From Methylohalobius crimeensis 10Ki (GTDB lineage Bacteria; Pseudomonadota; Gammaproteobacteria; Methylococcales; Methylothermaceae), in assembly GCF_000421465.1 (NCBI RefSeq), contig NZ_ATXB01000001.1:372001-436000 (forward strand): 64,000 nucleotides of DNA, written 5' to 3'. The translations under genes and the position numbers were made by a program. Under the pieces are notes generated by a model. The model ran no database searches. It saw nothing but the letters and a program-made list of their open reading frames with translations, and had not been told where the DNA came from. Below are positions 36,647-45,368 of this stretch, in pieces. Positions within the stretch are counted from its first letter, which is position 1, and every line of letters starts with the position of its first letter.

Positions 36647-36742
36647 CGGGCCGTGGTCGAGGCGGGACTGAAATGGAACCCGGGGAACCCCGCGCTCAAA
36701 GAATTGCGGTCCCGGTTGGCGACGGAGCTAGGGAATCCATGA
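36647..36742 (+). pseudogene. relic of a TPR-like protein 3' end
   Basis: The 31 codons immediately after the preceding stop read AVVEAGLKWNPGNPALKELR and end at a TGA. This looks like the last TPR-type helix pair of a larger protein. Tentative. Confidence 0.35.
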
Positions 36743-36837
36743 ATGCCCCCAATTCGATGCAATTTTTCCAAAAAGAGAGAAGAACGACCATGAAATCCAG
36801 TTTAACGACTTATCTATTACCACTCGGGATGTTTGAG

Positions 36838-37551
36838 ATGGCAAATCCTGTCCATATCAATAAAAAAATCTATGGCATTTTCGGGCTGCTTCTGACTGCA
36901 TCGATCATGGGTGGGTGCGCTTCGACCAAACAGGCGAGGGATGTCGAACCGTCCGGCTTCCTGGGGGATTACTCGATGCTTCGGGAAGGGCGGGAGGGCG
37001 AGGCGCTCATGCTCTACATCCACCCGGATTACGAACGCGCCTGCCAATCCTACGACAAGGTTTTGATCGACCCCGTCACCCTTTGGGCGACGGAAAACAG
37101 CGATTTGGCCGAACTGCCGGCCGAAGATCGGCAGGCCCTGGTCAACCATCTGCACGGTTCGCTGGTGAGCGAGTTGGGTAAATACTACCGAATCGTGCAG
37201 ACGCCCCGGCCCGGAACCCTACGGGTCCGGGCGGCGATCACCGAGGCGGAGGGTTCCTGGGTGACGCTGGATACCGTCTCGTCGTTCGTGCCGCAGATGC
37301 TGGTCATGTCCAAGCTCAAGGAAGTGGCGACCGGAACGGCGGCATTCGTCGGCAAGGCCAGCGCCGAAGCCGAGATAATCGACATTGCGACCGGCGAACG
37401 GATCGCCGCGGGCGTCGACCGCCAAGTAGGGGGCAAGACTTTCAGCGGCGTCACCAAACAATGGAACGACGTGGAGACCGCCTTCGACCTCTGGGCGAGA
37501 CGTTTGGCTTACCGTTTGGCGAACTGCGGTGCCATGCTGCCGGAAGAATAG
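36838..37551 (+). CDS. DUF3313 lipoprotein, copy 1
   Basis: 237 residues. The start at 36838 is chosen by alignment with copy 2 at 43399; the upstream frame to 36442 runs through relic DNA. The signal peptide ends in the lipobox IMGGC. The DUF3313 body includes FLGDYSMLREGREGEALMLYIHP, SYDKVLIDPVTLW and NHLHGSLVSELGKYYRIVQ, and ends DLWARRLAYRLANC. Function unknown. The next gene is a glycine-zipper protein, an order repeated in decayed form at 43399-44203. Confidence 0.85.
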   Translation: MANPVHINKKIYGIFGLLLTASIMGGCASTKQARDVEPSGFLGDYSMLREGREGEALMLYIHPDYERACQSYDKVLIDPVTLWATENSDLAELPAEDRQALVNHLHGSLVSELGKYYRIVQTPRPGTLRVRAAITEAEGSWVTLDTVSSFVPQMLVMSKLKEVATGTAAFVGKASAEAEIIDIATGERIAAGVDRQVGGKTFSGVTKQWNDVETAFDLWARRLAYRLANCGAMLPEE

Positions 37552-37624
37552 AGTTGGAAGTGCAATTTAATCGCATAAGCCAAACATCCGATGCAAAGCA
37601 TTAAATTAAATAGGAGGAATGAAC

Positions 37625-38011
37625 ATGTTAAACAGACTAATCCGTAGAACGATAGTCACCGGCGTGTTATTGGCCGGAGTGGGGTCTCCGACTGCCTGGG
37701 CGCAGGGGGATCTGATGATCTATCCCAAAGCCGGACAAAGTCCCCAACAGCAGCAGCAGGACCGCTATCACTGCCATACCTGGGCCGTCCAGCAGTCCGG
37801 CTTCGATCCTTCCAATCCACAGGCTCAAGCGTCGATCGCCGGCGATGCCGGCAAGGGGGCGGCCATCGGCGCCATCGCGGGCGGGATGGGCCGCGCATTC
37901 AAGGAGCGGGACCGGCAGATGCAATCCGCGCCTGCGAGCCCGCCCGGCCGCGACAACTATAACCGGGCCATGGCTTCCTGCCTGGAGGCGCTCGGGTATT
38001 CGGTGAAATGA
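37625..38011 (+). CDS. exported YMGG-like glycine-zipper protein
   Basis: 128 residues from the ATG at 37625 (AGGAGG 7 nt upstream; ATG 37619 is too close to it). A signal peptide ends near PTAWAQG. A Gln-rich stretch, a paired-Cys feature (HCHTW and ASCLEALGY) and the glycine zipper GDAGKGAAIGAIAGGMGRAF follow. Such proteins insert in or lie on the outer membrane. A relic of its middle part is found at 44104-44203. Confidence 0.8.
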   Translation: MLNRLIRRTIVTGVLLAGVGSPTAWAQGDLMIYPKAGQSPQQQQQDRYHCHTWAVQQSGFDPSNPQAQASIAGDAGKGAAIGAIAGGMGRAFKERDRQMQSAPASPPGRDNYNRAMASCLEALGYSVK

Positions 38012-38050
38012 CGCCAAGTTTCGATCCATATCCTCGGAGGAGGGTGACCA

Positions 38051-38908
38051 ATGAAGACTTATTCCCATAGGCCGGCAGCGCATATCGTGCTATGCGCTGC
38101 AGTCCTGACGATAACAGCCTGCGCAGAGAAGGGAGCGGTGACGCGTTCGGAGACGCTGGCGGCGCGGGAATCGGCACTGCAGGCAGATGCCCAACCGGCG
38201 GAGGCGAAAGAAATCCTCATGCGCATGGCCGAGCTCCTCGGCAAGACTCCGCGGTTCAGCGTGGATCTTAAAAGCGGTTACGACGTGGTGCAGGTGTCCG
38301 GCCAGAAGATTGAATTCGGGGAGAGCCGGAGGGTCATCGTGAGTCGGCCCAATGGACTGCGCGTCGAAGCGGAGCATAGCGACGGAAAACAGCATCTCGT
38401 CGTATACGACGGTGAGAAAATCACGGCGTTCAGTCCGTTGCACAACGTTTACGCCCAAGTCGACAAGCCCGGAGGCATCGACGAGGCGATCATGTATTTC
38501 CTTAGGGATCTTAACATGCGCTTGCCCTTGGCCATGCTCCTGGTCAGCCGGCTCCCGGCCGAGCTCGAACGTCGGACCGAGTCGCTCGATTATGTGGAGC
38601 GGACCGAAATCCATGGGACGCCCAGCCATCACCTGGCGGGACGCACCGAAACCGTGGATTACCAGGTATGGATCGAAGAGGGGGCGCGGCCGTTGCCTAT
38701 CCGGGCGGTGTTGACCTACAAGAACGCCGAGGGTCAACCCCAATTCCGGGCGACGTTTTCCAATTGGAATCTTTCGCCCGAACTCCATGACTCCCAGTTC
38801 GCCTTCATCCCACCCGAAGGGGCACGGAAGATTTCCTTTCTCGCGCAGTTGCCACGAATCGCGGTTCAGGGAACGGCGACCCCACTGCAAACCGGAGGAG
38901 AGAAATGA
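38051..38908 (+). CDS. DUF2092 lipoprotein
   Basis: 285 residues, AGGAGGG upstream. The signal peptide ends in the lipobox-like TITAC. The DUF2092 fold (LolA-like beta sheet) covers the rest: SVDLKSGYDVVQVSGQKIEFGE, RVIVSRPNGLRVEAE, LVVYDGEKITAFSPLHNVYAQV and PPEGARKISF near the end. It probably binds lipids or shuttles them in the periplasm (fold-based inference). It overlaps the next gene by ATGA, so the two products likely act together. Confidence 0.85.
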   Translation: MKTYSHRPAAHIVLCAAVLTITACAEKGAVTRSETLAARESALQADAQPAEAKEILMRMAELLGKTPRFSVDLKSGYDVVQVSGQKIEFGESRRVIVSRPNGLRVEAEHSDGKQHLVVYDGEKITAFSPLHNVYAQVDKPGGIDEAIMYFLRDLNMRLPLAMLLVSRLPAELERRTESLDYVERTEIHGTPSHHLAGRTETVDYQVWIEEGARPLPIRAVLTYKNAEGQPQFRATFSNWNLSPELHDSQFAFIPPEGARKISFLAQLPRIAVQGTATPLQTGGEK

Positions 38909-39726
38909 ATACTCGAGCTTTGATCGTGACCGCCCTTGCGGTCACATTCGTGTTTCTGATGGGAACCTTGGATGAAGCTGCCGCCCGTCGGTTCGGCGGC
39001 GGTGGAGGCGGAGGCTTTTCCCGCAGCGGGCCCGCGGCGAGTGGAAGTTTCGCGTCTCGTGGCACTGGTGGCACGGCCTCTCGCCAGGCGGGTGCGACGC
39101 AACGGTCCGGCCAGCGTTCCCAATCCGCCCAAACCGCTTCCACCAATCGCGCGGCTACTCAGCAGCAGCGTCAATCGCAAGCCACCGAGCGTAGCCAGAC
39201 CCGGGCCGACACCCGGACTTCGAGCCAGGAACAGTGGACCCAGAGGCAAGGCCAGCGGCAGGAAGGTATGTCTGAACGCACAGACTCTCGCCAGCAGGGC
39301 TATACCGAACGAACCGATATACGCCAGCAGGGCTATACCGAACGACAAGCCAACCGCCAAGATTACGCGGACGATCACTACCACGGTGGGGGTTATTATA
39401 GGGGAGGCTATCATTATGACGATGACGACGATTGGGACGACGGCGAAGTGGCGGCCGTGGCCATCGGCGCTGCGGCGCTGGGTGCCATGGGCGGCTATGC
39501 GGCGGGCCAATCGTCGGCTTCCCAGACCACGTCGACCGCCCCGTCCACGACCGTCGTCTATGCACCGCCCCCTCAGCCCGCAGGTTCCGCCGGCTTGCCC
39601 TGCACTCCTAATACGGCTGTCTTCAAAGGCGTGACGTATTATCAGTGCGGTACCAATTGGTATACCCAGGCTTACGGCAATAACGGCGTCGTTTATATGC
39701 CCGTGCCTCCGCCTTCCGGATACTAA
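38905..39726 (+). CDS. exported Gly/Gln/Ser-rich protein
   Basis: 273 residues with a signal peptide (LIVTALAVTFVFLMGTLDEAAA). The mature part starts with a poly-Gly stretch, then a long Gln/Ser/Arg/Thr-rich disordered region with an 11-residue repeat (RQQGYTERTDI). An acidic YDDDDDWDDGE segment, a glycine-zipper-like helix (VAIGAAALGAMGGYAAG) and a compact Cys-containing C-terminal motif (CTPNTAVFKGVTYYQCGTNWYTQAY) follow. The end motif resembles the DUF6515-type repeat. Coupled to the DUF2092 gene. Confidence 0.8.
   Translation: MNTRALIVTALAVTFVFLMGTLDEAAARRFGGGGGGGFSRSGPAASGSFASRGTGGTASRQAGATQRSGQRSQSAQTASTNRAATQQQRQSQATERSQTRADTRTSSQEQWTQRQGQRQEGMSERTDSRQQGYTERTDIRQQGYTERQANRQDYADDHYHGGGYYRGGYHYDDDDDWDDGEVAAVAIGAAALGAMGGYAAGQSSASQTTSTAPSTTVVYAPPPQPAGSAGLPCTPNTAVFKGVTYYQCGTNWYTQAYGNNGVVYMPVPPPSGY
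39289..39345 (+). repeat. 33-bp in-gene direct repeat
   Basis: CGCCAGCAGGGCTATACCGA recurs with 33-bp period (39289 and 39322), encoding the RQQGYTER unit twice. A weaker related unit precedes and follows it. Confidence 0.75.
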
Positions 39727-39874
39727 GCAGGCGGTGCCAAGTGGCCATGACCCCATGTTATGAAAAGACGAATAAGTTTCAAACCTTCTATCGGGCTATC
39801 GGGCTATCGGGCCGAGCGATTGTCCCGTCCCCTGCTGCATTTCCCATCCATAAATTTACAAGAGGAGATCCGTC

Positions 39875-40585
39875 ATGAAACCACTTAGCCTTGTTGTCAC
39901 CTGTTTAATCACATTGACCATTTTCAACGGTTGCGCGTCAACCAAGGTCACCGCGCGCCATCCTTACATGGGCCCAAAGCTGGTGCGTCCCGACCGTATC
40001 ATCGTCCATGACTTTGCCGCGACCCCCGCCGACATCCCACCCTGGTCAGTGGCGGCGAGGCAATATGCTCATCCCGGTACGCCCCAAACCGCCGAGGAGA
40101 TCGCAGTTGGCCGCCAGTTGGGTGCTCAGGTCGCGGAGGAACTTGTCGCGAAGATCCAAGACATGGGATTGCCGGCCGTGCGGGCCGCAGGCCAACCGCA
40201 GCCGCGGGTCGGCGACCTCGTGATCATGGGCTATTTTGGGTCCGTCGACGAGGGCAGTCGCGTCAAGCGTCTCGTCATCGGTTTCGGTTCCGGATCCGCC
40301 GAGTTGAAGACCTCGGTCGAAGGTTATCTGATGACGAATCAGGGTTTGCGTTGGCTTGGATCGGGCGAAGTCGATTCCGGCGGGGGCAAAACGCCTGGCG
40401 TGGTGGTTCCCATTGCGGTCACCGTTGCGACGGCTAACCCGATCGGCCTGATCGTCATGGGCGGAGCGAAAGTGGCCGGTGAAGTATCGGGCAGAAGCAC
40501 GATCGAAGGCACCGCCAAGCGGACCGCTGACTTTATCGCAAAGGAACTGAAAGTGAAATTCAAGGAGCAGGGTTGGATCGATTAA
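39875..40585 (+). CDS. DUF4410 lipoprotein
   Basis: 236 residues, GAGGAG upstream. Signal peptide with lipobox FNGCA. The DUF4410 pattern is clear: RIIVHDFAATPADIP, AEEIAVGRQLGAQVAEELVAKIQDMGLPA, LVIMGYFGSVDEGSRVKRLVIGFGSGSAELKT. A hydrophobic PIAVTVATANPIGLIVMGG segment lies near 185. Function unknown; envelope-located. Confidence 0.85.
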   Translation: MKPLSLVVTCLITLTIFNGCASTKVTARHPYMGPKLVRPDRIIVHDFAATPADIPPWSVAARQYAHPGTPQTAEEIAVGRQLGAQVAEELVAKIQDMGLPAVRAAGQPQPRVGDLVIMGYFGSVDEGSRVKRLVIGFGSGSAELKTSVEGYLMTNQGLRWLGSGEVDSGGGKTPGVVVPIAVTVATANPIGLIVMGGAKVAGEVSGRSTIEGTAKRTADFIAKELKVKFKEQGWID

Positions 40586-40638
40586 GTCGGCCCTACCGTT
40601 GGAATAACAAGCTTGATTACAAAGGGGGCTAGCGGATC

Positions 40639-41265
40639 ATGCCAAAAGAAGTCTTAACACCGAATTCCACCGAAAGATTCAGCCTTGACCGTTGCAAAGC
40701 GATGGCCGATGCTGTGTTTGCCATCGTCATGACGCTGTTGGTTTTGGGGATCGACATTCCTCCCGACCACCGATTTTCCGAACAGGGGCTGATCGTATTC
40801 CTGGAGCGTATCGGTTTCGACCGGTTCATCTACGGAGTCAGCTTCTGGCTCGCCGGTACTTATTGGATTCTGCTCGTCGCAATCATGAGTTATTTCCGGC
40901 AGGGAAGCCGGGCGTTGGTCTGGCTCAATATGCTTCTCTTGTTTCCCGTCACGCTGCTGCCGTTCATCACGGAACTCAAAGGTGCCTATCGCCACGAGGC
41001 ATTGGTGACCCTGCTCTTCGGCGTCGTTCAAATTCTCATCGGGCTTGCTCTCATCGCACTTTGGAGGTATGCGGTTTCTCATCCCCAGTTGCTTGACCGT
41101 ACGGTGGAAGAAATCATCCGTCGGAAAGTGACCCGGCGACTATTTGTGAGCCCTATCATTATCAGCGTGATAGCTGTTCCCCTTTCTTTTCTGAGTATGC
41201 AGCTGAGCAGCCTATTCTTTGTGAGTATCCCGCTGTATCACCTATCTCTACGAGCGTTCGAGTAA
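40639..41265 (+). CDS. TMEM175-type (DUF1211) membrane channel protein
   Basis: 208 residues with six hydrophobic segments. The first carries the TMEM175 signature in variant form: RCKAMADAVFAIVMTLLVLGI, where F-S-D is replaced by M-A-D. Bacterial TMEM175 proteins are potassium-permeable channels. The replaced Ser lies in the conserved motif, so selectivity may differ. AAAGGGGGC precedes the ATG. Confidence 0.8.
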   Translation: MPKEVLTPNSTERFSLDRCKAMADAVFAIVMTLLVLGIDIPPDHRFSEQGLIVFLERIGFDRFIYGVSFWLAGTYWILLVAIMSYFRQGSRALVWLNMLLLFPVTLLPFITELKGAYRHEALVTLLFGVVQILIGLALIALWRYAVSHPQLLDRTVEEIIRRKVTRRLFVSPIIISVIAVPLSFLSMQLSSLFFVSIPLYHLSLRAFE

Positions 41266-41538
41266 AAATTGCTCTGATCTCCGAAATGAAAGGAGAGTGA
41301 CCGATGGCTCCGCGCGGCCGGTTGTGCTGCTGGAGACAAGCCCAGATGCTCTCGGCACGCCGGCCACGTGAATGGTTTGAATCCTGTGCCGGTCTCGATC
41401 GAGTTCGATTGCGCCCAACCGGCTGAAATATGGACGATTTCCCGATTCGACGGTTTGCGAATGGTTCGGTTCGTCGTAGTGTCGTTCGCCGCCGCTATTA
41501 AGAAAAACCAACCCAACCCGAAAATAAGGAGAACTGCC

Positions 41539-42585
41539 ATGACCGTTAAAAACGGTTTTTTCACATCCGTCAAACCCATAGTGGTTGTCGCAGCCTTGTC
41601 GGCGATCTCGACTTTCCATGATGCCGAAGCCACCGAAGGTGGCATGAGCCATTACGTTCCCGGCGCTTACAACGATTTCTTCATGAATTTGCAGGTCGAT
41701 CCCGGTTTTTATTTCCGCGACGATCTCATGTATTACAACGCTCAATTCCCGAATGAAGTGACCTTGGGTAGGAATATCGTCGCCAATGCCGATCTGGCCA
41801 TGTGGACCACTACCTTCAAATTGGTCTATGTCAGCGATTTTGAAATCCTTGGCGCGCGCTATGGAGCCGGCTTGTTTCTGCCGGTGGTGTTCGATGCCAA
41901 AGTGGAAGCCCGACTGGAAGCGGGGCCCTTCCTGGGAGGGAGATCATTTTCCATGCAAGGAGAGGACAACCGGGGTGGCGTGGGCGATCTGGTGATCCTG
42001 CCCCTGTCGCTCACCTGGAAATGGGGCGATTTCAATATCAATCTGAGCGAGGCGGTCTTCATGCCGAGCGGCTTTTACGATAAGGACGAAATCGTCAACC
42101 TGGGGCGCAATCACTGGTCCTTCGACACCATCGTGGGGCTGACTTGGCTCCATCCGACCCGCGGCCACGAAATCTCGTTCAACGTCGGTTTCATGAGCAA
42201 CACCGTGAACGACGCCACTCAGTACCAGAGCGGTGACGAATTCCACCTGGATTACACCGTAGCCCAACACTTTTCCGAGGAATTCGGCGTCGGGGTCACC
42301 GGTTACTACTACAACCAGCTCAGCGATGACGAGGGGCCGCTGTTGGATCGATTGCAGCAGTTTGTGGATACGCGCAATCAGCGGCGACAGGCACTGGGAC
42401 TGCCAGCGCTTTCGAATGTGGGAGGCTTCCAAGGGGAAGCCATTGGCATTGGCCCCATCGTCCGCTACAGTCCCAAATTCGGCGACAAACAGATCCATTT
42501 CATCGGCAAATGGATCCATGAATTCAACGTAGAAAACCGTTTCGAGGGCGAGATTGGCATGCTCTCGGTTGCGTTTGATTTTTGA
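41539..42585 (+). CDS. outer-membrane beta-barrel protein (MetA-pathway/phenol-degradation family)
   Basis: 348 residues from the ATG at 41539 (AAGGAG upstream). A signal peptide ends near ATEGG. The rest shows alternating aromatic-polar beta strands ending in the outer-membrane signature SVAFDF. HYVPGAYNDFFMNLQVDPGFYFRD is typical of the phenol-degradation MetA/transporter barrel family. It likely forms a channel for hydrophobic or aromatic compounds, or acts in lipid export (inference). Confidence 0.8.
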   Translation: MTVKNGFFTSVKPIVVVAALSAISTFHDAEATEGGMSHYVPGAYNDFFMNLQVDPGFYFRDDLMYYNAQFPNEVTLGRNIVANADLAMWTTTFKLVYVSDFEILGARYGAGLFLPVVFDAKVEARLEAGPFLGGRSFSMQGEDNRGGVGDLVILPLSLTWKWGDFNINLSEAVFMPSGFYDKDEIVNLGRNHWSFDTIVGLTWLHPTRGHEISFNVGFMSNTVNDATQYQSGDEFHLDYTVAQHFSEEFGVGVTGYYYNQLSDDEGPLLDRLQQFVDTRNQRRQALGLPALSNVGGFQGEAIGIGPIVRYSPKFGDKQIHFIGKWIHEFNVENRFEGEIGMLSVAFDF

Positions 42586-42709
42586 GCTTCGATTTTCGAT
42601 AGTCTCGCTGAGAGGTTCCGATAGCCCTGGGGATTGACAATCCATCCCCTCGGAAGGTCAAGTTTAGTGTTAGGATTCGCTTGTATCTCCGGTTTTTGGG
42701 AAGGTAGCT

Positions 42710-43303
42710 ATGGGACGCTTTGGTTTTTGTTTAATCTTGATCGCTAAAGAAGTGTCGCTAGGACGAAGGAGGGAGCAGGTCGGTTCGATCCTTGTCGGAG
42801 CGATCCTGTTACTCTCCGGCTGTTCGTTGCCGGTTCGGAGACCCGCCGTTCCCTCGGCTTTGTCGAACAATGCCGAAGTAGTCGGCATGCCGGGAGTACG
42901 ATATGTGGTCCGCGAAGAAATGCCGGAATTCACTCGAGACGCGATCGAAAGTTATTATCGGGAACGAGCCTATTTCGCCGAGCAAGGCCATGACGCCACC
43001 TTGCCTCCGGAGAGGGGTGTTGTGCGGCTGGACTGTGGGCCGGTACCCGTCCCGAATTCAAAGCGGTCACCGGGATCAGCACCGGCGCGTTGATCGCCCC
43101 GTTCGCTTTTCTGGGGCCGGAATACGATACCCAACTGAGAGAGGTTTATACCCAAACCGCTCCCAAGGACATTTTGGAAGCGCGCAATCAACGACCCGCA
43201 CAAGGAGAACTTCGATACCGAGCACATGCGGAAACTGTTTCAGACCGGATTCGAGCTCGCCGCCGAGGGTTATCGTTGGGAGAAAGCGCCGCCGGGGCTG
43301 TGA
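42710..43303 (+). pseudogene. decayed patatin-like gene (copy of 26986-28188)
   Basis: The N-terminal third is close to the intact copy (lipobox LLSGCSLPVRRPAVP, VPGVRYVVREEMPEF-like). Two deletions have removed the oxyanion loop near 43015 and some 200 residues between the matches to PKDILxxRN (43190) and to DTEYMRKLFQTG (43215). Frames shift at both. The last codons match EGYRWEKAPPGL and stop at 43303. Confidence 0.85.
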
Positions 43304-43374
43304 CGGGTTGCTAGCTGCGTTGCCCACTGGGTGGGGGTTCGAAAGAGCTGATGAAGGCGATGCGGAAATCATGA
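43304..43374 (+). pseudogene. relic of the DUF502 3' end
   Basis: Base-level resemblance to 31220-31290: CTGCGTTGCCCACTGGG and GGCGATGCGGAAATC are retained. In the intact cluster a sulfatase gene separates patatin from DUF502. Here it is missing, so the copy lost it. Confidence 0.75.
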
Positions 43375-43398
43375 GCATCACCGATCGGGAGGTTCAAA

Positions 43399-44103
43399 AT
43401 GGGAAATTCTGTCAATCGAAAGATCCATGGCATTTTCGGGCTGGTTCTGACTGTAATTCTCCTGGGAGGGTGCGCATCGACCAGGCAGGCGAGGGATGTC
43501 GAAGCGGCCGGTTTCCTGGGGGATTATTCGATGCTCCGGGAAGGGGGCAAGGGAGAGGCGCTTAGGGTCTACATCAACCCGAAATATGAACAGACCTGTA
43601 ATTCCTATGACAAGGTTATGATCGATCCCGTCGCCATATGGGTTCGTGAAAACGATGGCTTGGCCGAGATTCCGTCCGAGGAACTGCAGAGACTGGTCAA
43701 CTACCTGCACGGTTCGCTGGTGAGCGAATTGGGTCAATACTACCGGATCGTGCAGACGCTTCAACCGGGAACCTTACGGATCAGAGGGGCGATCACCGAG
43801 GCGGAGGGTTCCTGGGTGACACTGGATATGGTCTCGTCGTTTATGCCGCAGATGCTGGTGATGACTAAGCACAAGGAGTTGACGCCCGGAACCGTGAAAT
43901 TCATCAGTACGGCCAGCGCCGAAGCCGAGATTGTGGATGCCGTGACCGGCGAACGGATTGCCGCGGCCGTCGACCGCCGAGTGGTGGACAAGGCGCCCGG
44001 CGGGGTTACCGACCGTTGGAACGAGGTAGAGACGATCTTCGACTTCTGGGCGAGACGATTGGCTTACCGGTTGGTGAACTGTGGTGCGATGCCGCCGGAG
44101 TAG
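43399..44103 (+). CDS. DUF3313 lipoprotein, copy 2
   Basis: 234 residues, GGGAGG 6 nt upstream. Lipobox ILLGGC. It is a clear paralogue of the 36838 gene, sharing RQARDVE, GFLGDYSMLREG, HGSLVSELG, TEAEGSWVTLD and RRLAYRL. The frame is intact while the genes around it have decayed, so it may be retained by selection. Function unknown. Confidence 0.85.
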   Translation: MGNSVNRKIHGIFGLVLTVILLGGCASTRQARDVEAAGFLGDYSMLREGGKGEALRVYINPKYEQTCNSYDKVMIDPVAIWVRENDGLAEIPSEELQRLVNYLHGSLVSELGQYYRIVQTLQPGTLRIRGAITEAEGSWVTLDMVSSFMPQMLVMTKHKELTPGTVKFISTASAEAEIVDAVTGERIAAAVDRRVVDKAPGGVTDRWNEVETIFDFWARRLAYRLVNCGAMPPE

Positions 44104-44203
44104 AGGACAGCGTCCCCCCTGTAACAGCAGCAGGACCGCTATAACTCCATATATGGGCCGTTCAGCAATCCGGCTTCGATCCGTCCAGTCCGTCGGCCGG
44201 CAA
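44104..44203 (+). pseudogene. relic of the glycine-zipper gene
   Basis: CAGCAGCAGGACCGCTAT, ATGGGCCGT and CCGGCTTCGATCCGTCCAGT match 37740-37815 of the intact glycine-zipper gene. No start or end remains. It follows DUF3313 copy 2 exactly as the intact gene follows copy 1. Confidence 0.8.
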
Positions 44204-44399
44204 TTCCCCACTGGCAGAATAAAGTGAGAAAAAGATCCCATGTCGTTATAGAGGGATTTGAAAATTAGGTGCCAGTGGGGCTATTTTCAATTTGCGTTGA
44301 CTTTCTTGGAGGCCAGAATTGCCTTCGGTTTGCCAGTAGGAACTCATTGATTGAGTGGTTTTGAGAAAAAATTGCGTATTTTTCAAAAAGGAGATGCTT

Positions 44400-45176
44400 A
44401 TGACTAAGCTCGGTCTTGTAGTGGCGGCTATATGCCTTGCGAGCAGTCCGGCCTGGGCCGGTCAGGGGAAAGATAATATCGCCGGGGTGGCACGAGCCGA
44501 CTTCGATTTGGAAACGTTAACGATACCTTGCGTCAAAGTGGAAAATTTGGACGATGACCTGGACGGAAAGTATTATGACGTAGAATTGGAGCGGCGAGGC
44601 AAATCATTCAATTTCGAACTCAAATTAGCTAAGCCGGAAGATTCGGCCTATTGTGAGAAAGTAAACAATTTCTCCAAATTCGAAGACGACGATTTCGACG
44701 ATGAGGATTCTTCGGACGATGACGCCTCCACCTCGAGCGACACCTCCAAAATCTTCGTTTCTTGCGAGCGGGAGACGGATCGTTCCGAAGTCTCGGTCAA
44801 TGCCAAGAATCTGGTTCCCGGAAACTATTCGGCGATGATCACCTCCGGCGCCAATACGGCCACCAGTTTCTCCATGCCTTCCGACGACGATGAAGTCGAA
44901 TTCGACTTCGACAGCGATCCCGATGACATCATGGAAGGAGACAATGAAATCGGTCCCGATTTCATCCAGCAAGGGACGGTATCCGCCGAGATTTTCGATG
45001 CAGATAGCGAAACCGTCGTATCCGTTGACGCGGTAACGTGTGAAATCGATGACGACTCCTCGGACGACGACTCCTCGGATGACGACTCCTCGGATGACGA
45101 CTCCTCGGATGACGACTCCTCGGATGACGACTCCTCCGCACCTTCGGCAAGCAAAGACAGAGGTCGTCCCTTTTAA
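44400..45176 (+). CDS. exported Asp/Ser-rich acidic protein
   Basis: 258 residues from the ATG at 44400 (AAAGGAG 6 nt upstream). Signal peptide MTKLGLVVAAICLASSPAWA. The mature protein is very acidic, with clusters such as FEDDDFDDEDSSDDDAS and DDDEVEFDFDSDPDD, and ends in a run of six DDSSD-type units before a basic tail. Four well-spaced Cys (PCVKVE, AYCEKV, SCERET, TCEIDD) may form disulfides. A calcium- or cation-binding, surface-exposed role is suggested by composition only. A terminator follows. Confidence 0.8.
   Translation: MTKLGLVVAAICLASSPAWAGQGKDNIAGVARADFDLETLTIPCVKVENLDDDLDGKYYDVELERRGKSFNFELKLAKPEDSAYCEKVNNFSKFEDDDFDDEDSSDDDASTSSDTSKIFVSCERETDRSEVSVNAKNLVPGNYSAMITSGANTATSFSMPSDDDEVEFDFDSDPDDIMEGDNEIGPDFIQQGTVSAEIFDADSETVVSVDAVTCEIDDDSSDDDSSDDDSSDDDSSDDDSSDDDSSAPSASKDRGRPF
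45048..45137 (+). repeat. 15-bp tandem repeat, six copies
   Basis: Unit GATGACGACTCCTCG (one copy with GAC, the last ending CC) repeated six times without gaps, encoding (DDDSS)n in the acidic protein. Copy number is likely variable. Confidence 0.92.
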
Positions 45177-45204
45177 TCCTCTATATTGAGCGATTTCACA
45201 TAAT

Positions 45205-45232
45205 AAAAGCGCGCCGTAATGGCGCGCTTTTT
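45205..45232 (+). terminator. rho-independent terminator of the acidic-protein gene
   Basis: AAAAGCGCGCC, five-base loop GTAAT, GGCGCGCTTTTT: a strong stem with T-tract 29 bp after the stop. Confidence 0.9.
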
Positions 45233-45368
45233 GATTCCATCTTCGGCCTCAGTTAATAGAGCTTGTTTGGTTCTCCATCTCTCTTGAACGTGTTTGCTTC
45301 CAAAACGCGGATATGCGGCGCTCATTTGGAGTGTATCATTTAGCTTGTCAAGACCTCGCTTTCCCCGC

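Noticed and set aside
36442-36837. N-terminal extension of DUF3313 copy 1
   Set aside because: Translates sulfatase and TPR relic DNA out of frame; copy 2 shows that the protein begins at the lipoprotein signal peptide.
39780-39815. TATCGGGC repeated three times before the DUF4410 gene
   Set aside because: Too short to be more than a small slippage repeat; no structure or function supported.
45048-45137. Short regularly repeated units as a possible CRISPR array
   Set aside because: Units are contiguous 15-mers without spacers and encode DDDSS in frame within a secreted protein.
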